This document shows, piece after piece, positions 34,675-42,240 of a DNA stretch of 52,321 bases. A program made the position numbers and the translations under genes. The notes beneath the pieces were generated by a model, which was given only the letters and a program-made list of their open reading frames with translations, did not search any database and had not been told where the DNA came from. This stretch comes from JACMLD01 sp964245425 (GTDB taxonomy: Bacteria > Bacteroidota > Bacteroidia > Chitinophagales > Chitinophagaceae): assembly GCA_964245425.1 (NCBI GenBank), contig CAXTMV010000007.1, positions 1 through 52,321 on the forward strand. The letters are read 5' to 3'. Every line of letters begins with the position of its first letter. Position 1 is the stretch's first letter.

Positions 34675-37068
34675 TCAGGCATCTTTTTTCCCTTGCCCCT
34701 GCCATTTCCAATTCCGGATCTCGGGAAGGTCTTCACCGTGTACGTCAATATAGGCTTTGTGATCAACCAGCTTTCCGGCAATATGCTGTTTTATATAGGC
34801 GCCCCGTGCACCCAGTGCCGGCAAGCGGTCTATCACGTCTCCTACCAGGTGAAACCGATCGATATCATTCATCACCACCATATCAAAAGGCGTGGTGGTA
34901 GTGCCTTCACCCTTATAGCCGCGAACATGTATATTATCGTGGTTCGTTCTGCGATAGGTAAGCCGGTGTATCAGTAACGGGTAACCGTGAAAAGCAAAAA
35001 TAACGGGCTTGTCTTTTGTAAAAAGAATATCGAAATCCCGATCGTTCCAGCCGTGCGGATGCTCGCTTTGTGGCTGCAGGGTCATTAAATCAACCACGTT
35101 GATAACACGTATTTTTAATTCCGGCATTTGTTCGCGCAGTATCTGAACCGCCGCAATGGTTTCCAGGGTGGGCACATCACCTGCGCAGGCCATTACCACA
35201 TCGGGCTCGCTGCCCTGGTCGTTGCTGGCCCAGTCCCAGATGCCCATGCCGGCCGTGCAATGTTTTATGGCGGCATCCATATCCAGCCACTGCATTTCCG
35301 GTTGTTTGCCGGCCACAATTACATTAATATAGTTGCGGCTTCTTAAGCAATGGTCCGTAACCGATAGTAAGGTATTGGCATCGGGCGGCAGGTAAATCCG
35401 TATGATGTCGGCGGTCTTATTGGCAACATGGTCAAGAAAACCGGGGTCCTGGTGACTGTTGCCATTGTGATCCTGTCGCCATACATGTGAAGTAAGCAGG
35501 TAATTCAGGGAAGCAATTGGGCGGCGCCAGGGTATTTTACGCGATACTTTCAGCCATTTGGCATGCTGGTTAAGCATGGAATCGATAATATGTATAAATG
35601 CTTCGTAGCAAGAAAAAAGGCCATGCCTGCCCGTTAGCAGGTAGCCTTCCAGCCATCCCTGGCAGAGATGTTCGCTCAACACTTCCATTACCCTGCCATC
35701 GGGTGAAATATGATCATCGCTCTGCCGTATTTCAGCCGTAGAAGTGCGGCCCGTAATGTCGAATAGTTTAGTGAGGCGGTTCGATGCTGTTTCATCAGGA
35801 CCAAAAACCCTGAAATTCCGCTTGTTCCAGTTCGTCTTCATAACATCCCTTATAAAGCCACCCATCACGAGGGTCGATTCAGCGGTAACGGTGCCGGGTT
35901 CAGTCACCTCTATGCCCTGTGCCCTGAAATCGGGCATGGCAAGATCGTGCATCAGCAGACCGCCATTGGCATTGGGATTGGCGCCCATGCGCCGGGTATT
36001 TTTAGGCGCCAGGGCCGCCAGTTCCGGCACCAGTTTGCCTGTTGCGTCAAACAACTCTTCGGGTTGATAGCTTTTCATCCAGTTTTCCAGTATCCTGATA
36101 TGATCCGGTTTGGTGGCCAGTGCCTCCAAGGGTACCTGGTGCGCGCGCCAGGTACCTTCGATCTGTATGCCGTCTACTATTTTAGGGCCAGTCCAGCCCT
36201 TGGGCGTATTAAAAACAATCATGGGCCATTGGGGTCTGCGGGTATAGCCATTGGTCCGCGCATCGTTTTGTATCTTTTTGATTTCCGCCAGCACGGTATC
36301 CAAAGTAGCCGCCAGCTTTTCGTGCATGGTATCCGGATCATCTCCTTCTACAAAATAAGGTTTATAGCCATATCCCTGCAGCAGTTGTTGCAATTCTTCT
36401 TTTGGTATCCGCGCCAATACGGTGGGGTTGGCAATCTTGTAACCGTTCAGGTGCAATATGGGAAGTACAGCCCCGTCGTGCACGGGGTTTAAAAATTTAT
36501 TGGAATGCCAGCTGGCTGCCAGTGCACCGGTTTCGGCTTCGCCATCACCCACTACGCAGGCCACCAACAAATCGGGATTGTCGAAAACAGCGCCATAGGC
36601 ATGCAGCAGCGAATAACCCAATTCTCCGCCTTCATGAATAGACCCGGGTGTCTCGGGTGCCACATGGCTGGGAATTCCTCCCGGAAAAGAAAACTGTTTG
36701 AATAATTTTTTCATGCCGGCTTCATCGCTGGTGATATCCGGGTACAGTTCCGTATAGGTTCCCTCCAGGTAGGTATTTGCTACCAGGCCTGGGCCACCAT
36801 GGCCAGGACCTGTAACGTAAATAATATCCAGGTCGTTTTTACAGATAACGCGGTTCAGGTGCACGTACAAGAAATTGAGACCAGGCGTAGTGCCCCAGTG
36901 CCCCAGCAACCTTGGCTTGATGTGTTGCAACTGAAGGGGTACTTTGAGCAGCGGGTTATCATAGAGGTAAATCTGGCCAACGGACAAATAATTGGCAGCC
37001 CGCCAGTAAGCATTCATTTTTGTACGTAATTCCGGCGATAAGGTGGTGGGTGTATTCACTTCTTCCAT
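34675..37068 (-). CDS. xfp: Xylulose-5-phosphate/fructose-6-phosphate phosphoketolase
   Basis: A 797-residue cytoplasmic protein of normal family length. Recognised motifs are AANYLSVGQIYLYDNPLL near the N-terminus, IKPRLLGHWGTTPGLNF, GPGHGGPGLVANTYLEG, the thiamine diphosphate site VVGDGEAETGALAASWHSNKF, and EGTWRAHQVP. The reaction splits xylulose 5-phosphate (and often fructose 6-phosphate) with phosphate into acetyl phosphate plus a triose or tetrose phosphate, without ATP. The gene starts 5 bp after the acetate kinase stop, so they are cotranscribed; acetate kinase would turn the acetyl phosphate into acetate and ATP. It converges with the Gfo/Idh gene. Confidence 0.97.
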   Translation of the reverse strand: MEEVNTPTTLSPELRTKMNAYWRAANYLSVGQIYLYDNPLLKVPLQLQHIKPRLLGHWGTTPGLNFLYVHLNRVICKNDLDIIYVTGPGHGGPGLVANTYLEGTYTELYPDITSDEAGMKKLFKQFSFPGGIPSHVAPETPGSIHEGGELGYSLLHAYGAVFDNPDLLVACVVGDGEAETGALAASWHSNKFLNPVHDGAVLPILHLNGYKIANPTVLARIPKEELQQLLQGYGYKPYFVEGDDPDTMHEKLAATLDTVLAEIKKIQNDARTNGYTRRPQWPMIVFNTPKGWTGPKIVDGIQIEGTWRAHQVPLEALATKPDHIRILENWMKSYQPEELFDATGKLVPELAALAPKNTRRMGANPNANGGLLMHDLAMPDFRAQGIEVTEPGTVTAESTLVMGGFIRDVMKTNWNKRNFRVFGPDETASNRLTKLFDITGRTSTAEIRQSDDHISPDGRVMEVLSEHLCQGWLEGYLLTGRHGLFSCYEAFIHIIDSMLNQHAKWLKVSRKIPWRRPIASLNYLLTSHVWRQDHNGNSHQDPGFLDHVANKTADIIRIYLPPDANTLLSVTDHCLRSRNYINVIVAGKQPEMQWLDMDAAIKHCTAGMGIWDWASNDQGSEPDVVMACAGDVPTLETIAAVQILREQMPELKIRVINVVDLMTLQPQSEHPHGWNDRDFDILFTKDKPVIFAFHGYPLLIHRLTYRRTNHDNIHVRGYKGEGTTTTPFDMVVMNDIDRFHLVGDVIDRLPALGARGAYIKQHIAGKLVDHKAYIDVHGEDLPEIRNWKWQGQGKKDA

Positions 37069-37073
37069 GCTAA

Positions 37074-38285
37074 TTATTTTTTGTTGTCATTATTATCCAT
37101 CAGGAACCGGTTTACAAAACCGGCAATCATAAGCTCTTCGTTTGTTTTTATAACGCGCACGCATACCCGCGCGTCTGCCGTTGAGATAACGGGACCATTC
37201 TCCCCGTTTGTCTTTTCATCCAGTACAATGCCCAGAAAGGCCAGACCGCTGCAGATACGGCTGCGCACTTCCGGCGCCTTTTCACCGATACCGCCGGCAA
37301 ATAACAAGGTATCTATGCCCCCGAGCGCCGCGGCGTACGCACCGATGTATTTTTTAACCTGGTAACAAAATAATTCAATCGCTTCCGCTGCCGCCTTATT
37401 TTCCTGTTGCGCTGCCAGTAATTCTTTCATATCTGCGCTCATGGCAGAAACGCCCAATAGGCCGGATTCTTTGTTGATCAAATGACTGAATTGTTCAGGG
37501 CTGTATTCGCCCGATTGCATGATATACCAGGCTATGCCGGGGTCCAGGTCGCCTGTGCGGGTACTCATGGGCACTCCCGATGCCGGTGTAAAACCCATGC
37601 TGCTGTCGATGCTTTTGCCCTGCCTGATGGCTGCAAGGCTGGCGCCACTGCCCAGGTGGGCAATAACAACCCGTTGTTTTGCTTCGGTATTTTTTTCTAT
37701 GCGGTCCAGTTCCCGGACCAGGTAAGCGTAAGAAAGTCCATGAAAACCATATCGCTGAATGCCCTTTTCAGCAAATTTTCTTGGCAGCGGCAGTAATTTG
37801 GCTACCGTTGGCATCGTGGCATGAAAAGAAGTATCGAAGCAGGCTACCTGCAGAATATCCGGGAATCTTTCCCGGAACATTTCTATCAGCCTGATTTCCG
37901 CCGGCAGGTGATCCGGATCGAAAGCGCTGATCTTTTTTAGTTCTTCCAGCAATGCCGGGTTTATAGGTGCCGGTTCTGCATGTTGCATGCCGTGCACTAC
38001 CCGATGGCCTATAGCCGCCAGCCTTTTCATGCCCGGTTGCTGCAGCAGCCAGTTTACCAGCTGCTCGCCCGCAACATCCTGATCACCGGCCGCTATTTCC
38101 TGCGATGTGCTGGCCCGATGATCTGCATACCTTACCTGTAATTGTGTGCCTGGCTGACCAATGCGGGTCATTTCACCCTGGAATACCAGTGCTGGTTCCT
38201 TACCCGACTTATACAAAGAAAATTTTATACTGGAAGAACCGCCATTAATGGTAAGTATGGAAGCGTTGTCGGTTATCATTAGCAT
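37074..38285 (-). CDS. ackA: Acetate kinase
   Basis: A 403-residue protein of the acetokinase family (ASKHA fold). Signatures are ILTINGGSSSIKFSLY at the N-terminus (Gly and Ser of the first phosphate loop), IGHRVVHG, ACFDTSFHATMP, YGFHGLSYAYLVREL, VIAHLGSGASLAAI and LLFAGGIGEKAPEVRSRIC. NGG at the first loop replaces the more usual NAG. It transfers phosphate between acetyl phosphate and ADP. It is first in a two-gene operon with phosphoketolase. The second Met (MITDNAS, 38279) is an alternative start. Confidence 0.95.
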   Translation of the reverse strand: MLMITDNASILTINGGSSSIKFSLYKSGKEPALVFQGEMTRIGQPGTQLQVRYADHRASTSQEIAAGDQDVAGEQLVNWLLQQPGMKRLAAIGHRVVHGMQHAEPAPINPALLEELKKISAFDPDHLPAEIRLIEMFRERFPDILQVACFDTSFHATMPTVAKLLPLPRKFAEKGIQRYGFHGLSYAYLVRELDRIEKNTEAKQRVVIAHLGSGASLAAIRQGKSIDSSMGFTPASGVPMSTRTGDLDPGIAWYIMQSGEYSPEQFSHLINKESGLLGVSAMSADMKELLAAQQENKAAAEAIELFCYQVKKYIGAYAAALGGIDTLLFAGGIGEKAPEVRSRICSGLAFLGIVLDEKTNGENGPVISTADARVCVRVIKTNEELMIAGFVNRFLMDNNDNKK

Positions 38286-38312
38286 GCATACATCAAAATA
38301 CAGGCCCGTTGT

Positions 38313-38403
38313 TGCAGGCTGTATGGTTTAAGTTGCAGGGTACGGGGTTGGGGGTACAAGGTTTCAGGCACTTTGCCTTGCAATGGTTACCTTACAGCCT
38401 GCA
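38313..38403. repeat. Imperfect inverted repeat in the ackA/isochorismatase divergent region
   Basis: TGCAGGCTGTATGGT (38313-38327) pairs with ACCTTACAGCCTGCA (38389-38403), 14 of 15 bases. The match weakens but continues inward to about 28 bases per arm. The loop is repetitive and G/T-rich. It lies between divergent starts (38285 and 38452), so it is not a simple terminator; a REP-like palindrome or regulatory structure is possible. Confidence 0.45.
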
Positions 38404-38451
38404 CCCTACACCTGGCACCGCCGCTCTTACACCGTAAATGATAACAATAAA

Positions 38452-39048
38452 ATGATAACCGCCATCGATAAAAACACCGCATTGGTGTTGATTGATTTGC
38501 AAAAAGGCATTGCCAAAGGCGAGCTGGCGCATCCACTGAAAGAAGTATTGAACCAGGCGGCTTTTCTGGCCGGCCGCTTCAGGACCGCGGGCTTGCCGGT
38601 AGTGATTGTAACGGTGAACCCGATGGGTGCTGCCTGGACGAAGGCCCGGGTAGATTTGCCCGCGGTGCCCCGCAATACCGTTGTACAAACCCTTGCAAAA
38701 GCAGTTATGCCGATGATCGGTTTTACAGACATCGTTCCTGAAATTGGCGAACATGCAGGCGATATCCATATTACAAAAAAAACATGGAATGCATTTTACA
38801 ACACCACCCTGCAGCAAAAATTACAACAGTACGGTGTTACCGGGATCGTGCTGGCCGGCATTTCTACCAGTGTAGGGATAGAAGGAACGGCGAGGGCAGC
38901 AAGTGAATTAGGCTATAATATCAGTTTTGCCATCGACGCCATGACGGATCGCCTGCCCGATGCACATCAGCATTCGCTCAAGAATATATTTCCGCGAATC
39001 GGTGAATGCGGGAAAGCTTCAGACATAGCTGCTATGATCATTCAATAA
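38452..39048 (+). CDS. Isochorismatase-family hydrolase
   Basis: The start MITAIDKNTALVLIDLQ (38452) is preferred because the family begins just before the catalytic Asp; the longer ORF adds sequence from the inverted repeat. The product is 198 residues. It has the conserved Asp15 in LVLIDLQKG and the Lys in HITKKTWNAFYNT. The nucleophile region reads GISTSVGIEGTARAASELGY. In nicotinamidases this turn carries Cys (VCVE), but here it is Gly, as in true isochorismatases. It may therefore be an isochorismatase-type vinyl-ether hydrolase or an uncharacterised subgroup. It is divergent from ackA. Confidence 0.85.
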   Translation: MITAIDKNTALVLIDLQKGIAKGELAHPLKEVLNQAAFLAGRFRTAGLPVVIVTVNPMGAAWTKARVDLPAVPRNTVVQTLAKAVMPMIGFTDIVPEIGEHAGDIHITKKTWNAFYNTTLQQKLQQYGVTGIVLAGISTSVGIEGTARAASELGYNISFAIDAMTDRLPDAHQHSLKNIFPRIGECGKASDIAAMIIQ

Positions 39049-39050
39049 TA

Positions 39051-39101
39051 AAAATTCAAAATCCTTTGCGTGGCTTATCCCAACAAAGGCTTTTGAATTT
39101 T
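39051..39101. terminator. Strong bidirectional terminator
   Basis: AAAATTCAAAATCCTTTG (39051-39068) pairs with CAAAGGCTTTTGAATTTT (39084-39101) at 17 of 18 positions. The 15-base loop has little secondary pairing. The A-tract/T-tract edges serve both strands. It sits between the convergent isochorismatase (stop 39048) and split-barrel (stop 39113) genes. Confidence 0.75.
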
Positions 39102-39112
39102 CACCGTTGATA

Positions 39113-39604
39113 TTAAAAAGCCGCCTGCCAGTCGGGCATAACAGGTTGCCAAATGTTCTTTATTCCGGAAAGGAGGTGCTTTAATGGTTTGGATGGCTTG
39201 CGCACCATTAATTCTTTGTATGCTGCTTTCTCTATTTTTACCTTTACCAGCAGTACGCCTGCAATGGCCTCTTCTTTTACCTGTACACTATTGCCCAGCA
39301 GGTCCTGCATAAAATGCTGTATAGTAGTTTGATCATTCACCAGTGAAGCCCGACCGTCTATTTTTACGGAAAAAGGATATCCTTTTCTGTAAAATTCAAG
39401 GGTAACTGCACTGCTGCGATCGTACGCAACTTTTTGGTTCCAGCTTCTGCTGATAAAAAACCAGATATGGCCTTCTTCATCCGTTTTTAAAGCAGTGATA
39501 ATATAAGCAGGAAAAGGAAGCAGGGACGCATCATCACAAAAAAACAAGGCAGTGCCAATGCTTACAATTTTTACCTGGAGAAAAGATAGGTCGGACGCTT
39601 GCAT
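39113..39604 (-). CDS. Pyridoxamine 5'-phosphate oxidase-like split-barrel protein (general stress type)
   Basis: A 163-residue protein with the PNPOx-like FMN-binding split-barrel pattern: FPAYIITALKTDEEGHIWFFISRSWNQKVAYDRSSAVTLEFYR (about 31-73), SVKIDGRASLVNDQTTI, and a C-terminal LLVKVKIEKAAYKEL followed by helix and tail. It resembles the short general-stress proteins (GsiB/Ydag-type annotations) that bind flavin or a related cofactor. The substrate is unknown. No operon partner is evident. Confidence 0.75.
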   Translation of the reverse strand: MQASDLSFLQVKIVSIGTALFFCDDASLLPFPAYIITALKTDEEGHIWFFISRSWNQKVAYDRSSAVTLEFYRKGYPFSVKIDGRASLVNDQTTIQHFMQDLLGNSVQVKEEAIAGVLLVKVKIEKAAYKELMVRKPSKPLKHLLSGIKNIWQPVMPDWQAAF

Positions 39605-39962
39605 AGTTAAAACTTTAACAAAAACATTTCAAATCGGATACCACAAAAATGAAGGCAGCCCAACGCTTACCCTCACCACAAAGTGTGGAAAATTCTCCCT
39701 GGTTCTATAATATTGTAGATGCACGGCTGATGTAGTAATCTCCGGCCTTCAGGAAACCAGGCATTTTGCCTGTCAAATTTCTTATATTAGTGTCGTCATG
39801 ATGGATCAGGAAAGGCCGCGCTGTATCCGCTGAGATCGTCCAACGGCATGGGGGGTTATTGGCGCAGACGTTGAACACGGAAAAGGGTCCCGTTTTTATA
39901 GTTTCCTGCCACTGCGCCAACAATGCTTACCGGTTGCTTATTGAGTTAAACCCAAAAAATAT
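39605..39962. other. 358-bp gap between divergent genes, no firm gene
   Basis: The stretch separates the split-barrel gene (minus) from the alpha/beta hydrolase (plus). A 72-codon minus-strand frame (39705-39923) has a normal-looking segment (TNIRNLTGKMPGFLKAGDYYISRAS) but no signal, no upstream context and no known family. It may be a gene remnant or chance. No operator of the LacI type is found here. Confidence 0.4.
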
Positions 39963-41066
39963 ATGAAGGAAATCTCCGCCCAGGTAACTGCCCGCATGCC
40001 TGCCTCCGCCTATGGCCGGCCATTTATTAACCTTTTACTGGCAGGCATACTGGCCATCGCAACGGTGAACCTGAGCGCACAAGCAATTGCCCCGGATAAA
40101 GTCAGGAATGATTTTATTTCCCTGCTGCAAAGGCCGGCAGTTGATCCTCATCCTTTTTTTGCCATTGTTAGCACAGACAGTGCAATAGTGGAAAAGGGGT
40201 ATTTTTATTCGGAAGCCAATGAAAAAGTACCCCTTCTGGTATATCGTCCGCTGACAAAAGACCGGAAAAAATTACCCGTTGTTATCTGCCTGCATGGCAC
40301 CGGCGGAAGCAAAGACGACGCCGGTATCCGGCAGTTGCTTTACCGTTTTTCAAATGCAGGTTTTATGGCAGTGTCCATTGATGGGCGGTACCATGGTGAA
40401 AGATCAACGGCAGGGCCGGGGCATAACAGTTATGTAGAAGCGATTACCAGGGCCTGGGAAAATAAGGATACTGCCCGGCAGACCCATCCTTTCTTTTTTG
40501 ATACGGTATATGATGTGTGGAAACTCGTTGATTACCTGGTAACCCGAACGGATGTAGATGCAGGCAGGATTGGCCTGATGGGCATTTCAAAAGGAGGCAT
40601 CGAAACCTGGATGGAGGCGGCGATTGATAAACGAATTAAAGTAGTGGTGCCCGTTATTGCTGTACAAAGCTTTCGCTGGTCGCTCGACAATGAACGCTGG
40701 CAAGGCCGCGCGCACACAATCTGGGGCGCCCATGTACAGGCTGCCAAAGATCTGGGCGACAGTGATGTCAACAGCCACAACGTTCAAATTTTCTGGAATA
40801 AATTATTGCCGGGCATTACCGGCGAATTTGATTGCCCTTCCATGCTCAGGCTTATAGCACCCCGCCCCCTGCTGATTTTAAGTACTGAAGAGGATCAGAA
40901 TTGTCCCTTACCTGGAGCAAAAATAGCTTTTGCGACGGCATTGGCAGTTTACAAAGAAAATGATGCAATGCAAAAGATACAGATGAATGTGGCACCTCAT
41001 CAACCACATCGTTTTACAGATGCACACCTGGAAATGGCGATCGAGTGGTTTATTAAATGGCTTTGA
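39963..41066 (+). CDS. Exported alpha/beta hydrolase (dienelactone hydrolase/esterase type)
   Basis: A 367-residue protein. A hydrophobic export segment at 21-40 (FINLLLAGILAIATVNLSAQ) follows a 20-residue polar lead; a later start at MPASAYG would be a more standard signal peptide. The hydrolase core begins at PVVICLHGTGGSKDD (oxyanion His-Gly). The nucleophile elbow is GLMGISKGGIETW with Ser209. The acid is probably Asp in STEEDQNCPLPG, and the His lies in HQPHRFTDAH. It is similar to acetyl-xylan-esterase or dienelactone-hydrolase-like proteins. It may remove acyl groups from a glycan, but nothing in the context proves this. Confidence 0.85.
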   Translation: MKEISAQVTARMPASAYGRPFINLLLAGILAIATVNLSAQAIAPDKVRNDFISLLQRPAVDPHPFFAIVSTDSAIVEKGYFYSEANEKVPLLVYRPLTKDRKKLPVVICLHGTGGSKDDAGIRQLLYRFSNAGFMAVSIDGRYHGERSTAGPGHNSYVEAITRAWENKDTARQTHPFFFDTVYDVWKLVDYLVTRTDVDAGRIGLMGISKGGIETWMEAAIDKRIKVVVPVIAVQSFRWSLDNERWQGRAHTIWGAHVQAAKDLGDSDVNSHNVQIFWNKLLPGITGEFDCPSMLRLIAPRPLLILSTEEDQNCPLPGAKIAFATALAVYKENDAMQKIQMNVAPHQPHRFTDAHLEMAIEWFIKWL

Positions 41067-41082
41067 TGGGTATTTTGAGACA

Positions 41083-41138
41083 GGGGGATATTGAGATTTG
41101 TAAGTTGGCTCCGCTAGCAACAAATCCCAACATCCCCC
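41083..41138. terminator. Bidirectional terminator or palindromic element
   Basis: The 19-base left arm at 41083-41101 (GGGGGATATTGAGATTTGT) pairs with 41120-41138 at 17 of 19 positions. The two mismatches become U-G pairs in minus-strand RNA. It lies between convergent genes ending at 41066 and 41164. An A-run follows on the right. Confidence 0.6.
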
Positions 41139-41163
41139 CAGCAAAAAATTCTTTCCTATCCCC

Positions 41164-41763
41164 TTACATACCTTTCTTTATCTCTTTAATCCTTGTCAGG
41201 TGATGCTCGATGACAGGTATGGTATTATCAATAAAACTTTTCACCTCAGCGTCTGTCACCATCGTGGATGCTTTTTTAAACATATCCAATGTTTCTTCAT
41301 GACCCTTTACCATGGCCGCCACATAATCCTTATCAAAGTCTTTTCCCATTTTCTTGTTCAGTTCATCTGCTTTTTTCTGATGATCGGCGTCCGGTTCGGC
41401 CGGTAGGGTAACATTCCTGTCGGCAGCCAGTTTCTTTACCTTATCATTGGCGGCGCCGTGGTCTGTTATCATCATGCCCGCAAATTCTTTTACTGCGGCG
41501 GACCCTGCTTTGTCTTTCGCGATCTCTGCCAGTTTAACTTCTGCCATGCCGCCATTGGCAGCTTTTACCAGGAAACTGGTGCTATTGGAATCTGTCTTGA
41601 TGCCGGCGGGTTTTACAGAAGAAGAATCTGTTTTCACCATCGAGGAATCCATTTTTGTTGCGTTGGTTGAATCCGCTTTGTCAACACTGTCTTTTGAACT
41701 GTTATTACCACAGGAAGCCAGCAAAACAATTGCAGCTGCCAATGGAACGATTGTCTTTTTCAT
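41164..41763 (-). CDS. DUF4142 lipoprotein
   Basis: The start MKKTIVPLAAAIVLLASC (41763) gives lipobox LASC; the ORF extension to 41877 lacks a signal and includes non-coding sequence. The product is 199 residues. A Ser/Asp/Lys-rich linker (about 20-60) precedes a helical DUF4142 (ferritin-like) domain: SFLVKAANGGMAEVKLAEIAKDKA, VKEFAGMMITDHGAAND, KDFDKDYVAAMVKGHEETLDMF and NTIPVIEHHLTRI. The His/Glu positions in DHGAAND, KGHEE and EHHL match the usual four-helix pattern. The cellular role is unknown; the family often appears in stress-type gene sets. Confidence 0.88.
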   Translation of the reverse strand: MKKTIVPLAAAIVLLASCGNNSSKDSVDKADSTNATKMDSSMVKTDSSSVKPAGIKTDSNSTSFLVKAANGGMAEVKLAEIAKDKAGSAAVKEFAGMMITDHGAANDKVKKLAADRNVTLPAEPDADHQKKADELNKKMGKDFDKDYVAAMVKGHEETLDMFKKASTMVTDAEVKSFIDNTIPVIEHHLTRIKEIKKGM

Positions 41764-41916
41764 ATACATTTTTACGTTGAAGCAGAAATATTCATGCCAG
41801 CAAGCAGCCAGCAGACAAAGGCCAGGCTGCCCGCTATCATGGGCATTGATTTCCACAATTTGCCATGGTTTGTACACATCCGTCGCAAATCCGCAATGGC
41901 CGTACCCCGCCCTGCA

Positions 41917-42114
41917 TTATTTAATACGTCTAAAAGAATATTGTTGTTTGATGATATTGTTCAAAAACCGGCCTTTGGAAGCAGCCCTTTTCATAGCAGT
42001 ATAGACCGCGGCCGGCACTTTTTTATATTCGTATATGGCACCCGATGCAAATACAACCCGCAATCGGGCAGTCTTACCATCATAGATCATAGCTGCAACT
42101 ACTGAAGAAGGCAT
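41917..42114 (-). CDS. KTSC domain protein
   Basis: A 65-residue protein. It matches the short KTSC family: MPSSVVAAMIYDGKTARLRVVFASGAIYEYKKVP, VYTAMKRAASKGRFLNNIIK and YSFRRIK. Members occur alone or at the C-terminus of lysyl-tRNA-synthetase-like or other proteins; the function is not established. It is 154 bp upstream of the DUF4142 start on the same strand and divergent from ligD (126 bp). Confidence 0.8.
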   Translation of the reverse strand: MPSSVVAAMIYDGKTARLRVVFASGAIYEYKKVPAAVYTAMKRAASKGRFLNNIIKQQYSFRRIK

Positions 42115-42240
42115 CCTATTCTCCTTAAAAATAATATGCCAGCTTGCAGCCGGCCATCAAAACAATACTGCTTACCACTGGCCACAAATGCTATGGCATT
42201 CAAATTGACACAGACAAAGCGTCAAATTCAATAAAATAAT

